Assembly: GCA_015065205.1 (NCBI GenBank)
Contig: SVQS01000100.1
Location: 1 to 6,882 of the forward strand
Direction: 5' to 3'
DNA from: Oscillospiraceae bacterium
GTDB lineage: Bacteria; Bacillota; Clostridia; Oscillospirales; CAG-272
Length of the DNA: 6,882 nucleotides
Position numbers and translations under genes: made by a program. Shown here one piece after another: positions 1-4,642 of the stretch. Numbering within the stretch: the stretch's first letter is position 1; the number at the start of each line of letters is the position of its first letter. Under the pieces are notes generated by a model. It did not search any database. It was given only the letters and a program-made list of their open reading frames with translations, and was not told the DNA's origin.

Positions 1-59
1 GCTAGCGCGTCAGGTTGTGGCCCTGAAGGTCGTGGGTTCGAGCCCCATATCTCACCCCA
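1..59 (+). tRNA. tRNA-His (GTG), 5' end cut off by the window edge
   Basis: This is the 3' part of a histidine tRNA gene. The anticodon stem TCAGG (10-14) pairs perfectly with CCTGA (22-26) around the loop TTGTGGC, which places anticodon GTG at 17-19. The variable loop is 27-31. The T stem GTGGG (32-36) pairs with CCCAT (44-48), including one G-T pair, around the loop TTCGAGC. The 3' acceptor strand is 49-55, followed by discriminator C at 56 and an encoded CCA at 57-59. A C at the discriminator position is the hallmark of bacterial tRNA-His, where it pairs with the extra G at -1. Only the 3' side of the D stem remains in the window (about 5-8). The 5' acceptor strand is outside, so the acceptor pairing cannot be checked. 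Confidence 0.95.
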
Positions 60-60
60 T

Positions 61-101
61 AAAAGCGAGAACCTCCGCAAATGCGGAGGTTCTTTGCTTT
101 T
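61..101 (+). terminator. Rho-independent terminator of the tRNA-His gene
   Basis: AGAACCTCCGC (68-78) pairs perfectly over 11 bp with GCGGAGGTTCT (83-93) around the loop AAAT. An outer AAAAGC/GCTTTT pairing (61-66 with 96-101) extends the stem past a small mismatch. The T-rich 3' flank is only moderately uniform. It begins two bases after the tRNA CCA, as expected for a tRNA transcription unit. Confidence 0.85.
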
Positions 102-121
102 ATGCACGTGTGCTCATAGCG

Positions 122-220
122 GAACCCAATTAAAAAATGCTTGCATTTTTTATTATAACGTGCGCACTGTGTGCAGAATTTGACACTGCATAATACGCAC
201 GTTTGGGTTCAGAGCCCCAA
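122..220. repeat. Structured intergenic repeat, copy A, with a tRNA-like 3' end
   Basis: This is the first of two degenerate tandem copies; the part shared with copy B begins at 146. AACGTGCG (157-164) pairs with CGCACGTT (196-203), and TGCAG (172-176) pairs with CTGCA (186-190) inside it. Outside, GAACCCA (122-128) pairs with TGGGTTC (204-210), enclosing a separate hairpin at 132-151 (AAAAAATGC with GCATTTTTT). Together these could form a three-way junction. The end, GGGTTCAGAGCCCCA (205-219), resembles the T arm of the adjacent tRNA-His with one extra base in the loop, and is followed by ACCCACCA. No protein gene is seen here. The repeat and pairing are visible directly; its origin is unknown. 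Confidence 0.7.
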
Positions 221-240
221 TACCCACCAAACGCCTTACG

Positions 241-313
241 TTTTTATTATAACGCGCGAATTGTGTGTTGCGCATCATGCTGCATAATACGCGCATTTGG
301 GTTCAGAGCCTCA
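241..313. repeat. Structured intergenic repeat, copy B
   Basis: This second copy aligns with 146-219 with a single one-base gap. The shared blocks are TTTTTATTATAACG, the TGTGTG core, CTGCATAATACGC and TTTGGGTTCAGAGCC. AACGCGCG (251-258) pairs with CGCGCATT (290-297) with one mismatch. Relative to copy A, the T161-A199 pair has become C255-G293, a compensatory change that keeps the stem. The C159-G201 pair has become C253 against A295, which would be a G-U wobble in RNA made from the minus strand. The sequence after GGGTTCAGAGCC again follows the tRNA-His 3' end loosely (CATAT, then TCA and a run of C). The outer stem and AT-rich hairpin of copy A are not evident in front of this copy. Confidence 0.7.
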
Positions 314-329
314 TATATTTCAATCCCCC

Positions 330-375
330 AAAAACGCAGTACGTAGTGCGAATTTGCACTACGTACTGCGTTTTT
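330..375 (-). terminator. Perfect 20-bp stem terminator, probably bidirectional
   Basis: Bases 330-349 and 356-375 form an uninterrupted inverted repeat: AAAAA, then the 15-base arm CGCAGTACGTAGTGC, then the loop GAATTT. It begins seven bases beyond the stop codon of the minus-strand membrane protein gene and carries a T tract in that direction (the A run at 330-334). It also has TTTTT on the plus-strand side (371-375), so it could stop transcripts from either direction, including any that leak past the tRNA terminator. Confidence 0.9.
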
Positions 376-381
376 ATATAG

Positions 382-1362
382 TTACCATCTGTTATCGTTA
401 TCTCTGCCGTCGCGTCTATCGTCGTCCTCGGGATTGCCCTGCTTAAACTTGCTGCGGTTCTTAACCGTGCGCACAATGGCAACAATCGCTACAACAGCAA
501 GTACAGTAAGAATGACGAGAATGATAATATCCCCAATAGGCAAGTTCTTGCCGAATACTTCTTCCATATCTTCAACGACGAGAACAACGGGAATGTCTGT
601 TTGGGCAGTAAATTCTTGCAATGCATCATCAACGGCAGTTTTGCTCATTGAAAGCTCCGTATAATTCTCTAAATGAGATTCGGGAGATTTTTCGTGACTA
701 TATACCTTTTTAAAGGATGACTCCAGATCAAGATTCGTGATTTTACGAGTCATGGTCTCTATTACACGCGTAAGATCTTCATCTAAAGAATGGGCATAAT
801 ATTTTTGAATAGAGCCCTGCATTGCTTTGTCAAATTCTCCACCTACATCGAACAAATCATAAATATCGCCAACAAGGTTGCTTCCACCCCAAGGAATATA
901 ATAATATCCATCTGTTTCCTCGTTAACGAGAACAACGATCAAAATATTATCTTCCGTGGCGTCAGAGTTTCCAAATGCTTTATTGTATTCGCTGTCAGCA
1001 TAATCTTGGAATACACCCTCATCATAAGAGATAATACCACCGCTTGCCGCGTTAGAAAGTGCTGAACCAATAATGCCAAACATCATAACGCCAACCACCA
1101 GCAAAAGGATAAAAGGCGCCATCAAAGCACCTAACAAACCACCAAGGCATCCTCCACCGCCATATCCGTAATAACGGGGACCAAAGCCAAAGAAGCGCGG
1201 GCGATGATAATAGCCATAGCCAAAGCGTGGCCCACGATGATAGGGGCCGCCTCTGTAGCCGCCACCAAAGCTTCCGCCTCCACGGCCTCCGCCAAAACCG
1301 CCTCCGAAACTTCCACCACCGCGCGATCCGCCGCCGCGGCCTCCACCCATAGGTCCTGCCAT
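382..1362 (-). CDS. Glycine-rich two-pass membrane protein of unknown function
   Basis: The 326-residue product has four visible parts. Residues 1-45 are Gly/Arg/Ser/Phe-rich with repeated GGGSFGGG-type runs, and 46-71 are rich in Tyr, Arg, Phe and Gly. A strongly hydrophobic segment spans about 76-100. A soluble region follows at about 105-275, then a second transmembrane segment (about 277-298) and a short charged tail rich in Asp, Arg and Asn. The soluble part contains two hydrophobic strand-like stretches (NILIVVLVNEE at 139-149 and DIPVVLVVEDM at 256-266) that loosely recall TPM-domain membrane proteins. That link is inference from memory, and no catalytic residues can be assigned. The ATG is supported by GAGG (complement of 1371-1374) seven to eight bases upstream. 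The gene has its own sigma-A promoter and terminator, so it appears monocistronic. Confidence 0.85.
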   Translation of the reverse strand: MAGPMGGGRGGGSRGGGSFGGGFGGGRGGGSFGGGYRGGPYHRGPRFGYGYYHRPRFFGFGPRYYGYGGGGCLGGLLGALMAPFILLLVVGVMMFGIIGSALSNAASGGIISYDEGVFQDYADSEYNKAFGNSDATEDNILIVVLVNEETDGYYYIPWGGSNLVGDIYDLFDVGGEFDKAMQGSIQKYYAHSLDEDLTRVIETMTRKITNLDLESSFKKVYSHEKSPESHLENYTELSMSKTAVDDALQEFTAQTDIPVVLVVEDMEEVFGKNLPIGDIIILVILTVLAVVAIVAIVRTVKNRSKFKQGNPEDDDRRDGRDNDNRW

Positions 1363-1405
1363 ATCTATTTCCTCACTTTCATTTGAATGTAGTTTTGATA
1401 ACTTT

Positions 1406-1434
1406 ATTATACACTATTCTCTTTAAAAATGCAA
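1406..1434 (-). promoter_or_regulatory. Sigma-A type promoter of the glycine-rich membrane protein gene
   Basis: Read on the minus strand, TTGCAT (complement of 1429-1434) is followed after exactly 17 bp by TATAAT (complement of 1406-1411). This is a near-consensus housekeeping promoter. Transcription would start near 1399 and give a leader of about 37 bases before the ATG at 1362. Confidence 0.75.
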
Positions 1435-1514
1435 TAGAAAACGAAAAATGGGTGAAAAAATCAACTTGTTTTATAATAAGAATAATTCTTTATATAAAAT
1501 ATAGGCAAAATAAT

Positions 1515-1542
1515 GACATTTTGCGACAAAAAAGCATATATT
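1515..1542 (+). promoter_or_regulatory. Possible mother-cell sigma-E promoter of the cotJ operon
   Basis: GACATTT (1515-1521) and CATATATT (1535-1542) are separated by 13 bp. The second element matches six of eight positions of the sigma-E -10 consensus CATACAAT as known from Bacillus. The B. subtilis cotJ operon is transcribed by sigma-E, so this assignment fits the genes. A weaker sigma-A reading of the same bases (ATGACA, 18 bp, TATATT) is also possible. The start would fall near 1549-1550. Confidence 0.4.
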
Positions 1543-1547
1543 GGGAA

Positions 1548-1573
1548 TAGTCAAACACACTCTGTGTTGACTA
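1548..1573 (+). promoter_or_regulatory. Stem-loop in the cotJ leader
   Basis: TAGTCAA (1548-1554) plus CACA (1556-1559) pair with TGTG (1563-1566) plus TTGACTA (1567-1573). This gives 11 bp around a CTC loop with one bulged A at 1555. No T tract follows, so it is not a terminator. It ends about ten bases before the cotJA ribosome binding site and would lie close to the mRNA 5' end if the sigma-E promoter is correct. It could stabilise the transcript or be a protein-binding palindrome; the sequence does not decide which. Confidence 0.6.
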
Positions 1574-1583
1574 AATACTATGC

Positions 1584-1591
1584 AAAAGGAG
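1584..1591 (+). promoter_or_regulatory. Ribosome binding site that fixes the cotJA start
   Basis: AAAAGGAG sits six bases before the ATG at 1598. An in-frame ATG at 1580 lies upstream of this site and has no Shine-Dalgarno sequence of its own, so 1598 is the supported start. Confidence 0.8.
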
Positions 1592-1597
1592 CTACAA

Positions 1598-2047
1598 ATG
1601 TATTTTGAAAACAACCGTCGCGCGGCACAAAGCCGTGCCGACGCCGATTTTTTGCGCCGTATGCTGGGCGGTGAATTGAACGGAAACGGCTGTGGATGCG
1701 ATCGCTCTGATGACCGTGCTCGTGAGCGTTCCTGCAACCGCACTTCTGTTGAAGCTCGCAGAGGTATGGGTGAATGCTGTGAGTGGACGCCTCAGGCTCG
1801 TCAGGAAGAGGTTCCTGTACGCCCCGAGGGTGGTTGTGGCTGTCAGAAGCCCTGCAACACGTCCTGCCCTACCGAAATCCATGCACCTGCGCTTGCAATG
1901 GTATATTCCCCCCGTCAATGCTGGCGCAAGCTGCTTGATCCTGCCGAAGGTCTTAAGCAAGGCACCATCTTCGCCGAGCTTGTTCTGCCCTTTGAAGCAG
2001 TTCCCCACAAAGGTGGAAAGGAGGGTTGTGCTCGCCGTCCCATGTAA
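1598..2047 (+). CDS. cotJA: CotJA-like spore coat protein with a cysteine-rich N-terminal extension
   Basis: The 149-residue product ends in a recognisable CotJA module at about 97-133: APALAMVYSPRQCW, then DPAEGLKQGTIFAELVLPF. This is the conserved Pro/Trp-containing core followed by the EGL..GTIF..L.LPF signature. CotJA of Bacillus subtilis is only about 82 residues long. Here the first 95 residues are an added, low-complexity, Arg-rich stretch. The protein has 11 cysteines in all, at 32, 34, 46, 60, 61, 80, 82, 86, 90, 108 and 144. Known CotJ proteins belong to the inner spore coat and depend on one another for assembly. The cysteines might allow disulfide cross-linking or metal binding, which is inference. 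It is the first gene of the operon, with its own strong ribosome binding site. Confidence 0.88.
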   Translation: MYFENNRRAAQSRADADFLRRMLGGELNGNGCGCDRSDDRARERSCNRTSVEARRGMGECCEWTPQARQEEVPVRPEGGCGCQKPCNTSCPTEIHAPALAMVYSPRQCWRKLLDPAEGLKQGTIFAELVLPFEAVPHKGGKEGCARRPM

Positions 2048-2061
2048 GCGAGCCATCTACT

Positions 2062-2331
2062 ATGAACCAAAATTATCATTCTAACTGCTGTCGCGAACGC
2101 GAGGCCTTGCGTGCCATCAACTTTGCCATTCAGGAAACCGTCCTCTTTTTGGATGCGTATCCCTGCCACCCCGAAGCCTTGGAATACTACCACGCCCTTA
2201 TCGAACAGCGCGAAAAGCTGCTCGCATCCTATCAGAAGCACTGCGGTCCCATGACAATGTACGGGAACACCAGCCGCGAATCGTGGGATTGGGTAAAAGG
2301 TCCTTGGCCTTGGGAAACAGAAGCCAACTGA
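2062..2331 (+). CDS. cotJB: Spore coat protein CotJB
   Basis: The 89-residue product matches CotJB along its length. It has an N-terminal helix with ALRAINFAIQETVLFLDAYP (15-34), then HPEALEYYHALIEQREKL, a CGPMTMYG turn (61-68) and the conserved C-terminal SWDWVKGPWPWE (74-85). It acts in the spore coat with CotJA and CotJC. The ATG at 2062 follows the cotJA stop by 14 bases. Only a weak GAG (2050-2052) precedes it, so translation may be coupled to cotJA. A TTG at 2026 in the same frame lies directly against an AGGAGG inside cotJA with no spacing and is unlikely to be used. Confidence 0.93.
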   Translation: MNQNYHSNCCREREALRAINFAIQETVLFLDAYPCHPEALEYYHALIEQREKLLASYQKHCGPMTMYGNTSRESWDWVKGPWPWETEAN

Positions 2332-2351
2332 AAATAGGAGGAACCTGACTT

Positions 2352-2960
2352 ATGTGGACTTATGAGAAATCTTTGCAATACCCCGTAAAAATCAAAAACC
2401 CCAACCCCAAGCTTGCGAGCTTGATTATCTCGCAGTTGGGTGGTCCTGACGGTGAGCTAGCAGCTTCTATGCGCTATCTCAATCAGCGTTACGCAATGCC
2501 TTGGGGCGAAGTCACCGGTATTCTGACTGACGTGGGCACGGAAGAACTTGCGCACCTCGAGATGGTAGCCGCAATCCTCTATCAGTTGACGCGCAACGTC
2601 TCCGAGGAAGAGATTGCCAATACCCCCTTTGCGCCTTACTTTGTTGACCATACCACGGGCATCTATCCCATAGCAGCATCGGGCGTGCCCTTTGATATGA
2701 AATACGTCGGTATCAAGGGTGACGTCATCACCGACCTCAACGAGGACTTGGCAGCAGAGCAAAAGGCGCGCACGACCTATGACAACCTCATTCGCTTGTG
2801 CGACGATCCCGACGTGCGTGACCCTCTGCGCTACCTGCGTGAGCGTGAAATCGTGCACTATCAACGCTTTGGCGATGCTCTGCGCATTGCGCAAGAAAAG
2901 CTTGACAGCAAGAACTTCTACGCGATCAACCCCGCGTTTGACAAAGGTTGCAGAAAATAA
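2352..2960 (+). CDS. cotJC: CotJC, manganese catalase family spore coat protein
   Basis: The 202-residue product is a ferritin-like four-helix-bundle protein of the manganese catalase family. The expected dimanganese ligands are all present: E35 (in GGPDGELAAS), E65 and H68 (in EELAHLE), E136 (in DLAAEQKAR) and H169 (in REREIVHYQRF). R140 sits near the E136 ligand. The intact ligand set supports a real metal site and possible peroxide disproportionation in the spore coat. The length fits CotJC (about 190-200 residues). AGGAGGA (2336-2342) lies nine bases before the ATG. The gene is 20 bases downstream of cotJB and is followed by a terminator hairpin, so it closes the operon. Confidence 0.95.
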   Translation: MWTYEKSLQYPVKIKNPNPKLASLIISQLGGPDGELAASMRYLNQRYAMPWGEVTGILTDVGTEELAHLEMVAAILYQLTRNVSEEEIANTPFAPYFVDHTTGIYPIAASGVPFDMKYVGIKGDVITDLNEDLAAEQKARTTYDNLIRLCDDPDVRDPLRYLREREIVHYQRFGDALRIAQEKLDSKNFYAINPAFDKGCRK

Positions 2961-2987
2961 AACCCAAACAACTAATGCAAATCTTCG

Positions 2988-3018
2988 GGACGGCTTGAAA
3001 AATCAAGCCGTCCTATTT
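2988..3018 (+). terminator. Terminator hairpin of the cotJ operon, abutting the next promoter
   Basis: GGACGGCTTGA (2988-2998) pairs perfectly over 11 bp with TCAAGCCGTCC (3003-3013) around an AAAA loop. The tail TATTTACAT is a poor T tract. Its TTTACA is the -35 element of the following gene, so the terminator runs directly into a promoter. Confidence 0.75.
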
Positions 3019-3045
3019 ACATATAGAAAATTTTATGGTATAATT
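3004..3045 (+). repeat. Promoter-bearing direct repeat, copy 1
   Basis: Positions 3004-3022 (CAAGCCGTCCTATTTACAT) are identical to 3834-3852, and GGTATAATT (3037-3045) is identical to 3867-3875. The offset is 830 bases in both blocks with no gap. The segment between them has diverged. Similarity continues to about 3049. Confidence 0.85.
3016..3044 (+). promoter_or_regulatory. Sigma-A promoter of the alpha/beta hydrolase gene
   Basis: TTTACA (3016-3021) and TATAAT (3039-3044) are separated by exactly 17 bp. The expected start is near 3051, leaving a leader of about 33 bases before the preferred GTG at 3084. Confidence 0.8.
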
Positions 3046-3071
3046 GAATCAACAGATAAGAACTGGTGAGC

Positions 3072-3078
3072 GAGGTGA
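3072..3078 (+). promoter_or_regulatory. Ribosome binding site supporting the GTG start at 3084
   Basis: GAGGTGA matches the anti-Shine-Dalgarno sequence over seven bases and lies five bases before the GTG at 3084. Earlier in-frame GTG codons at 3066 and 3075 have no usable site in front of them. Confidence 0.6.
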
Positions 3079-3083
3079 AGGAT

Positions 3084-3827
3084 GTGAAATACATAGAATA
3101 CGGAGACGCAAACAAGGATGCAATCATTCTTTTGCACGGGGGCGGATTTTCATGGTGGAATTATCGAGAGATCGCCGAAACACTTTCATCCGATTATCAT
3201 ATCATCCTTCCAATATTGGACGGTCACGCGGAAAGCAACGATGATTTTTCGACGATAGAGGACAATGCAGCAAGGATCATCTCTTTTATTGACGAGCACT
3301 TAGGCGGCTCCGTTCTGCTGATCGGGGGATTATCCCTTGGCGGACAGATCCTGCTTGAAATTCTATCACAAAGAAAAAATATTTGTCGATATGCGTTGGT
3401 TGAGAGTGCACTGGTGATACCTTCAAAATTCACATATTCCATGATCAAACCTGCATTTGGAAGTTGCTACGGGTTGATAAAGCACAAATGGTTTGCAAAG
3501 CTTCAATTTCGATCCTATCGAATAAAGCAAGAGCTTTTCGAGGACTATTTTCGAGATACCTGCGGCATTTCAAAACAAAATATGATTTCCTTTTTACAAG
3601 CAAACAGCTTGTATTCTGTGAAAGAATCCTTAAAAGAATCTTGTTCAAAGGTTTCGATATTTGTTGGTGAAAAAGAAAACAACGCTATGCAAAAATCCGC
3701 AAGCATTATTCATAACGCATTGCCCGGAAGCTCGTTACAGGTTCTTCCCAAAATGTATCACGGAGAATTTTCTATGAACCACGCCAATGACTATGCGAAC
3801 ACAGTGATACAGATGATACAAAATTAG
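3084..3827 (+). CDS. Alpha/beta hydrolase fold protein
   Basis: The 247-residue product (253 if the GTG at 3066 is used) has the layout of a single-domain alpha/beta hydrolase. An HGGGFSWW oxyanion-hole loop (18-25) is followed by the strand-turn DGHAES (46-51), and the nucleophile elbow GLSLGG places Ser84 as the nucleophile. The late IFVGEKE segment (192-198) offers Glu196 or Glu198 where Asp is more usual, and His226 (in MYHGEF) is the likely catalytic histidine. There is no signal peptide, so it is probably cytoplasmic. The substrate cannot be deduced; esterases, lipases and related enzymes all share this fold. The gene is more AT-rich than its flanking operons and stands alone behind its own promoter. 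That promoter is repeated in front of the next gene. Confidence 0.85.
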   Translation: MKYIEYGDANKDAIILLHGGGFSWWNYREIAETLSSDYHIILPILDGHAESNDDFSTIEDNAARIISFIDEHLGGSVLLIGGLSLGGQILLEILSQRKNICRYALVESALVIPSKFTYSMIKPAFGSCYGLIKHKWFAKLQFRSYRIKQELFEDYFRDTCGISKQNMISFLQANSLYSVKESLKESCSKVSIFVGEKENNAMQKSASIIHNALPGSSLQVLPKMYHGEFSMNHANDYANTVIQMIQN

Positions 3828-3833
3828 AAAGAA

Positions 3834-3875
3834 CAAGCCGTCCTATTTACATTTTGGCTTTGGTGTGGTATAATT
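3834..3875 (+). repeat. Promoter-bearing direct repeat, copy 2
   Basis: This is the second copy of the 3004-3045 module. It keeps the right arm of the cotJC terminator (CAAGCCGTCC) although no matching left arm exists here, so this arm looks like a relic carried along when the module was copied. It starts seven bases after the hydrolase stop codon. Confidence 0.85.
3846..3874 (+). promoter_or_regulatory. Sigma-A promoter of the orphan membrane protein gene
   Basis: TTTACA (3846-3851), a 17-bp spacer and TATAAT (3869-3874) repeat the promoter of the preceding gene element for element. The spacer bases differ but the length is the same. Confidence 0.8.
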
Positions 3876-3913
3876 AAATAGACAAAAAATTCATAAAGAA
3901 GGATTACCTGATT

Positions 3914-4558
3914 ATGGGCAAAGTGTTACAGTATATCAAAGAACATATAAAAACAGATAAGATTATATCAATATTAATCGCATTAGCAATCGTTGTTGTA
4001 ACTTGTATTATAATGATAATAGGTATAGCAAGAAACTATACAATATATCGTTTTGACGAAGAAACGTTAAAATACGTTTTTGCCCATGAGGTTTCTTCTG
4101 CTGAATCATTTTGTCAAAACAAGGGCGCGGATACTGTTTTGTACGGTAGATATACGTATGCCAAGGCAAATAAAGACGGCTCTCTAACGCTGGTTGTTGA
4201 CAACGAAACCCTGAGAATTTGGAAAAGCAGCGAATGGTTTTTACAGATACTTGAAAGCTTGTTAGAAGAAGAAGGAAGAAGCGCCGGAGTAGATATAGAC
4301 TGGTCGGATGATTTCCTTAGTACAAAAAAGTTAGCCAAAAGCTGTGGTATTGAAATTTCCGAAGATTATTCATTGATTACTGAAAGCCCCGGAGATGATG
4401 TAGGTTTTTTCCCTTTTCTAACAGCGGCATGTGTTATAATGCAAATTTTTGAGGGAAAACAAATTGGTGAAGTATATGTTCGTTACATAGAAGTCGATGA
4501 GTCTGGAAATATAGTCGATGAAATAGTTTGGGAGCAACCTGTGGAAAATGCACAGTGA
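3914..4558 (+). CDS. Membrane-anchored protein of unknown function
   Basis: I do not recognise a family for this 214-residue protein. A short basic N terminus (KEHIKTDK) leads into one hydrophobic segment at about 17-39. The rest (40-214) is soluble and acidic, and the positive-inside pattern would place it outside the cytoplasmic membrane. It has two cysteines in that part (67 and 144), a Gly-Arg-Tyr beta-like stretch (78-97), an acidic helix around 108-121 and a strand-like C-terminal region (VYVRYIEVDESG, 187-198). AAAGAAGGA (3895-3903) lies ten bases before the ATG. The gene is visibly AT-rich, has its own promoter, and ends just before a strong terminator, so it is a single-gene unit. 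A cleaved lipoprotein signal is not evident. Confidence 0.8.
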   Translation: MGKVLQYIKEHIKTDKIISILIALAIVVVTCIIMIIGIARNYTIYRFDEETLKYVFAHEVSSAESFCQNKGADTVLYGRYTYAKANKDGSLTLVVDNETLRIWKSSEWFLQILESLLEEEGRSAGVDIDWSDDFLSTKKLAKSCGIEISEDYSLITESPGDDVGFFPFLTAACVIMQIFEGKQIGEVYVRYIEVDESGNIVDEIVWEQPVENAQ

Positions 4559-4563
4559 TTTTC

Positions 4564-4592
4564 AGCCGCACTTTCGGGTGCGGCTATTTTTT
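4564..4592 (+). terminator. Terminator of the orphan membrane protein gene
   Basis: AGCCGCAC (4564-4571) pairs over 8 bp with GTGCGGCT (4578-4585) around TTTCGG and is followed by ATTTTTT. It starts five bases after the stop codon's last base. Confidence 0.9.
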
Positions 4593-4599
4593 GTATAAT

Positions 4600-4629
4600 G
4601 AAAAAGAGGAGTCTCAATGAGACTCCTCT
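4600..4629 (-). terminator. Terminator of the rpsK-rpsD-rpoA-rplQ operon
   Basis: AGAGGAGTCTC (4605-4615) pairs over 11 bp with GAGACTCCTCT (4619-4629). On the minus strand the stem is followed by TTTTT (complement of 4601-4605). It lies 13 bases beyond the rplQ stop codon and faces the plus-strand terminator at 4564-4592, so the two converging units end back to back. Confidence 0.9.
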
Positions 4630-4642
4630 AATTTTGTTTTAA

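Noticed and set aside
122..313. CRISPR array or complete second tRNA gene
   Set aside because: Only two diverged copies are present, with no uniform spacers. The tRNA-like part is limited to a T-arm-like end, with no anticodon arm or matching acceptor strand.
790..1065. Plus-strand frame inside the membrane protein gene
   Set aside because: It is antisense to the supported gene, with no ribosome binding site and no recognisable product.
1131..1346. Open frame on the minus strand rich in Ala, Glu and Val overlapping the membrane protein gene
   Set aside because: It is an out-of-frame reading of the repetitive Gly/Arg codons. The overlapping frame has a proper ribosome binding site, promoter and transmembrane segments.
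1472..1477. TATAAT as a sigma-A -10 element for the cotJ operon
   Set aside because: No acceptable -35 lies 16-18 bp upstream (TGGGTG at best), and the site is more than 100 bases from the cotJA start.
1580..1597. Earlier in-frame ATG for CotJA
   Set aside because: It lies upstream of the AAAAGGAG site that correctly spaces the ATG at 1598, and has no such site itself.
2719..3069. Plus-strand frame overlapping the end of cotJC and the start of the hydrolase
   Set aside because: It is a shifted frame of cotJC with low-complexity Arg/Thr/Ser content, and it crosses a terminator and a promoter.
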